Shown here piece after piece: positions 62,852-64,000 of a DNA stretch of 64,000 nt. The notes below the pieces were generated by a model. That model had not been told where the DNA came from, ran no database searches, and worked only from the letters and a program-made list of their open reading frames with translations. Positions within the stretch are counted from its first letter, which is position 1. Every line of letters starts with the position of its first letter. The DNA comes from Caenorhabditis remanei (lineage: Eukaryota > Nematoda > Chromadorea > Rhabditida > Rhabditidae): assembly GCF_010183535.1 (NCBI RefSeq), contig NC_071330.1, positions 7,483,717 to 7,547,716 of the forward strand, given 5' to 3'. Made by a program: the position numbers and the translations under genes.

Positions 62852-64000
62852 ATCAAAGTTGTTCAATCAATTCAAATGACATCTTCTGTGATATTAATTC
62901 CATATTTTTTCAATAATTTATTGTCTTCTATAAGTATTTCACATTCTTGTTCATCGTCATGCTTTTATTGTCACTTTCTCTCCTTCTTATTCATCTCTTT
63001 TCTCTCATTTTTGGTTACGTGTATCATTTGATTGTATGCGACGACACTGTCAGTAGTTTTGAAAAAAGAAAACTATTTACGAGGATGAATAAACACACTG
63101 ATCGGCAGAGCTCTGCGAGCGAGCACTTTTCGAGAAGAAGCTTCTGAGAAGCCACTTGACCGAGAAATCGGGTAGAAATGAGAAACGAAAAAGAGAAAAT
63201 GTTTGTGTTTATTTGAACTGTTGAAAGTGCTTGACGGGGGCGAAACGGAAAAGAAAAGCTCAGAAGCGTCACAGATTAGGTCGAGGTGACACGTGGAACT
63301 CAATCGATAGGAAAGTTGAAATTTTCTAGCTGAATTCGCTTGGTTTCCGAACAGAAATGTTCAATTGATCAGTGTTTACTCAAAACTTCCAAAGGTTCGA
63401 GAACACATTACAACTGATTGTGATGAGCAGAGAGCGAGTCCGCGAGCTGACCCACATGTACTCCTGACTTGATTAATGATGAAGATCAAACTATGCATTA
63501 AAATGTTCGAAACCATATGAGTCCTCCAGAATTGTGAATACACAAACAAAACTTGGGAAGATGAGTTCTGAAATTAAACATTTTGACAGGTGTGACTTCA
63601 CAAAAGCATGATATGAAACTGGAACTCTCTAATCCTTACTAAGAGACTTCTCATTCAAAGAGTTCGTTTTTTTGATCGCCGCTTCACGGCCTCCCACGGA
63701 GGAGTACTGTGCACAGTGCATTGAGAGGGCCTCCGCTGGAGGCCGTGCCGCTAAGTTTTAGTTCGTTTTATGAGTTACCGTAATCCGCCGTAAAGATGAG
63801 CTTTCAGGTGCAGTGTTGAAAGCACCGGGCTGCTTCGAATCAGCGAGCGATATTGAATCAAAACATCAATGTCTTCTCGAATCAACTGAATCTGGTCTGA
63901 AACTCCTTCCAATATTGCACTTTGATCCATTTCCTTTCACTGTACACATCCTACCTATCTCTCCTTCTTGCATTCTTTCTGTTGCTCTCTTAGCTCCCCG
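62852..64000. other. Second copy of the region after the disulfide isomerase, cut by the window end
   Basis: Equivalent to 19045-20193. It repeats the hairpin cluster (63685-63747). The window ends before hsp-12.2 would start, so whether the duplication continues cannot be seen. Confidence 0.8.

Larger units (their letters stand above)
47588..64000. repeat. Second copy of 3774-20193 (direct, about 16.4 kb)
   Basis: 47588 aligns with 3774 (offset 43814) and 64000 with 20193 (offset 43807), so the copies differ in length by only seven bases. Differences are mostly one-base indels, dense between 47.9 and 50.2 kb (for example near 47956, 48320, 48444, 48512, 48776, 50130), sparse after about 52.8 kb (one A fewer near 55922) and not noticed beyond that. 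I noticed only a few substitutions, also in the dense zone. It starts at the gap and continues to the window end. Confidence 0.95.

Noticed and set aside
47588..64000. Reading the repeated block as a real segmental duplication or paralogous genes
   Set aside because: Intron and intergenic identity, indel-type differences next to a 100-N gap, and an unfinished essential gene fit an assembly artefact better. Not excluded without read data.

Overview
The window is nematode nuclear DNA from the genus Caenorhabditis. Introns are short and AT-rich with TTTTCAG-type acceptors. Acceptor-like sequences sit directly upstream of several start codons, as expected where spliced-leader RNA is added. The proteins match, in local groups, genes that I recall from C. 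elegans chromosome III cosmids C14B9, D2007 and C50C3. I cannot name the species, and all ortholog names are from memory.

Layout. 187-8778 (-) is an NCoR/SMRT-type corepressor, gei-8. About 4.9 kb without a clear gene follows. Next come rpl-21 (-), a 60-residue complex III subunit (+), a three-domain ER protein disulfide isomerase ending in KDEL (+), and the small heat-shock protein hsp-12.2 (+). 21431-25736 (-) is the regulatory (alpha-type) subunit of phosphorylase kinase, divergent from mrpl-18 (+). After that are an MSP-domain protein (+), a small secreted protein with two cystine-knot-like repeats (+), a degraded tyrosine-phosphatase-domain protein (-) and the autophagy factor atg-13 (-). 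Next are the inositol-polyphosphate 5-phosphatase cil-1 (-), with a basic Arg/Ser-rich gene nested in one of its introns, and bath-42 (-). The unit ends with the N-terminal part of the spliceosome core protein prp-8 (+), which is cut by a run of exactly 100 N (47488-47587).

After the N run, 47588-64000 repeats 3774-20193 almost base for base in the same orientation: the 5' part of gei-8, rpl-21, the complex III subunit and the disulfide isomerase. The copies differ mainly by one-base insertions and deletions, clustered in the first few kilobases after the gap. prp-8 is never completed. I read this as an assembly artefact (an unmerged or misjoined second contig), not a biological duplication. 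Single-copy essential genes (prp-8, phosphorylase kinase) also carry several apparent one- or two-base frameshifts, so indel errors affect the draft.

The genes are mostly housekeeping: transcriptional corepression, translation in cytosol and mitochondria, respiration, ER folding, glycogen breakdown control, autophagy, phosphoinositide turnover and splicing. They do not form one pathway. I found no convincing undescribed system. The most unusual items are the double-knot secreted peptide, the catalytically degraded phosphatase with an inserted linker, the nested basic gene, a small palindromic repeat family and a compact cluster of nested hairpins near 19.9 kb.
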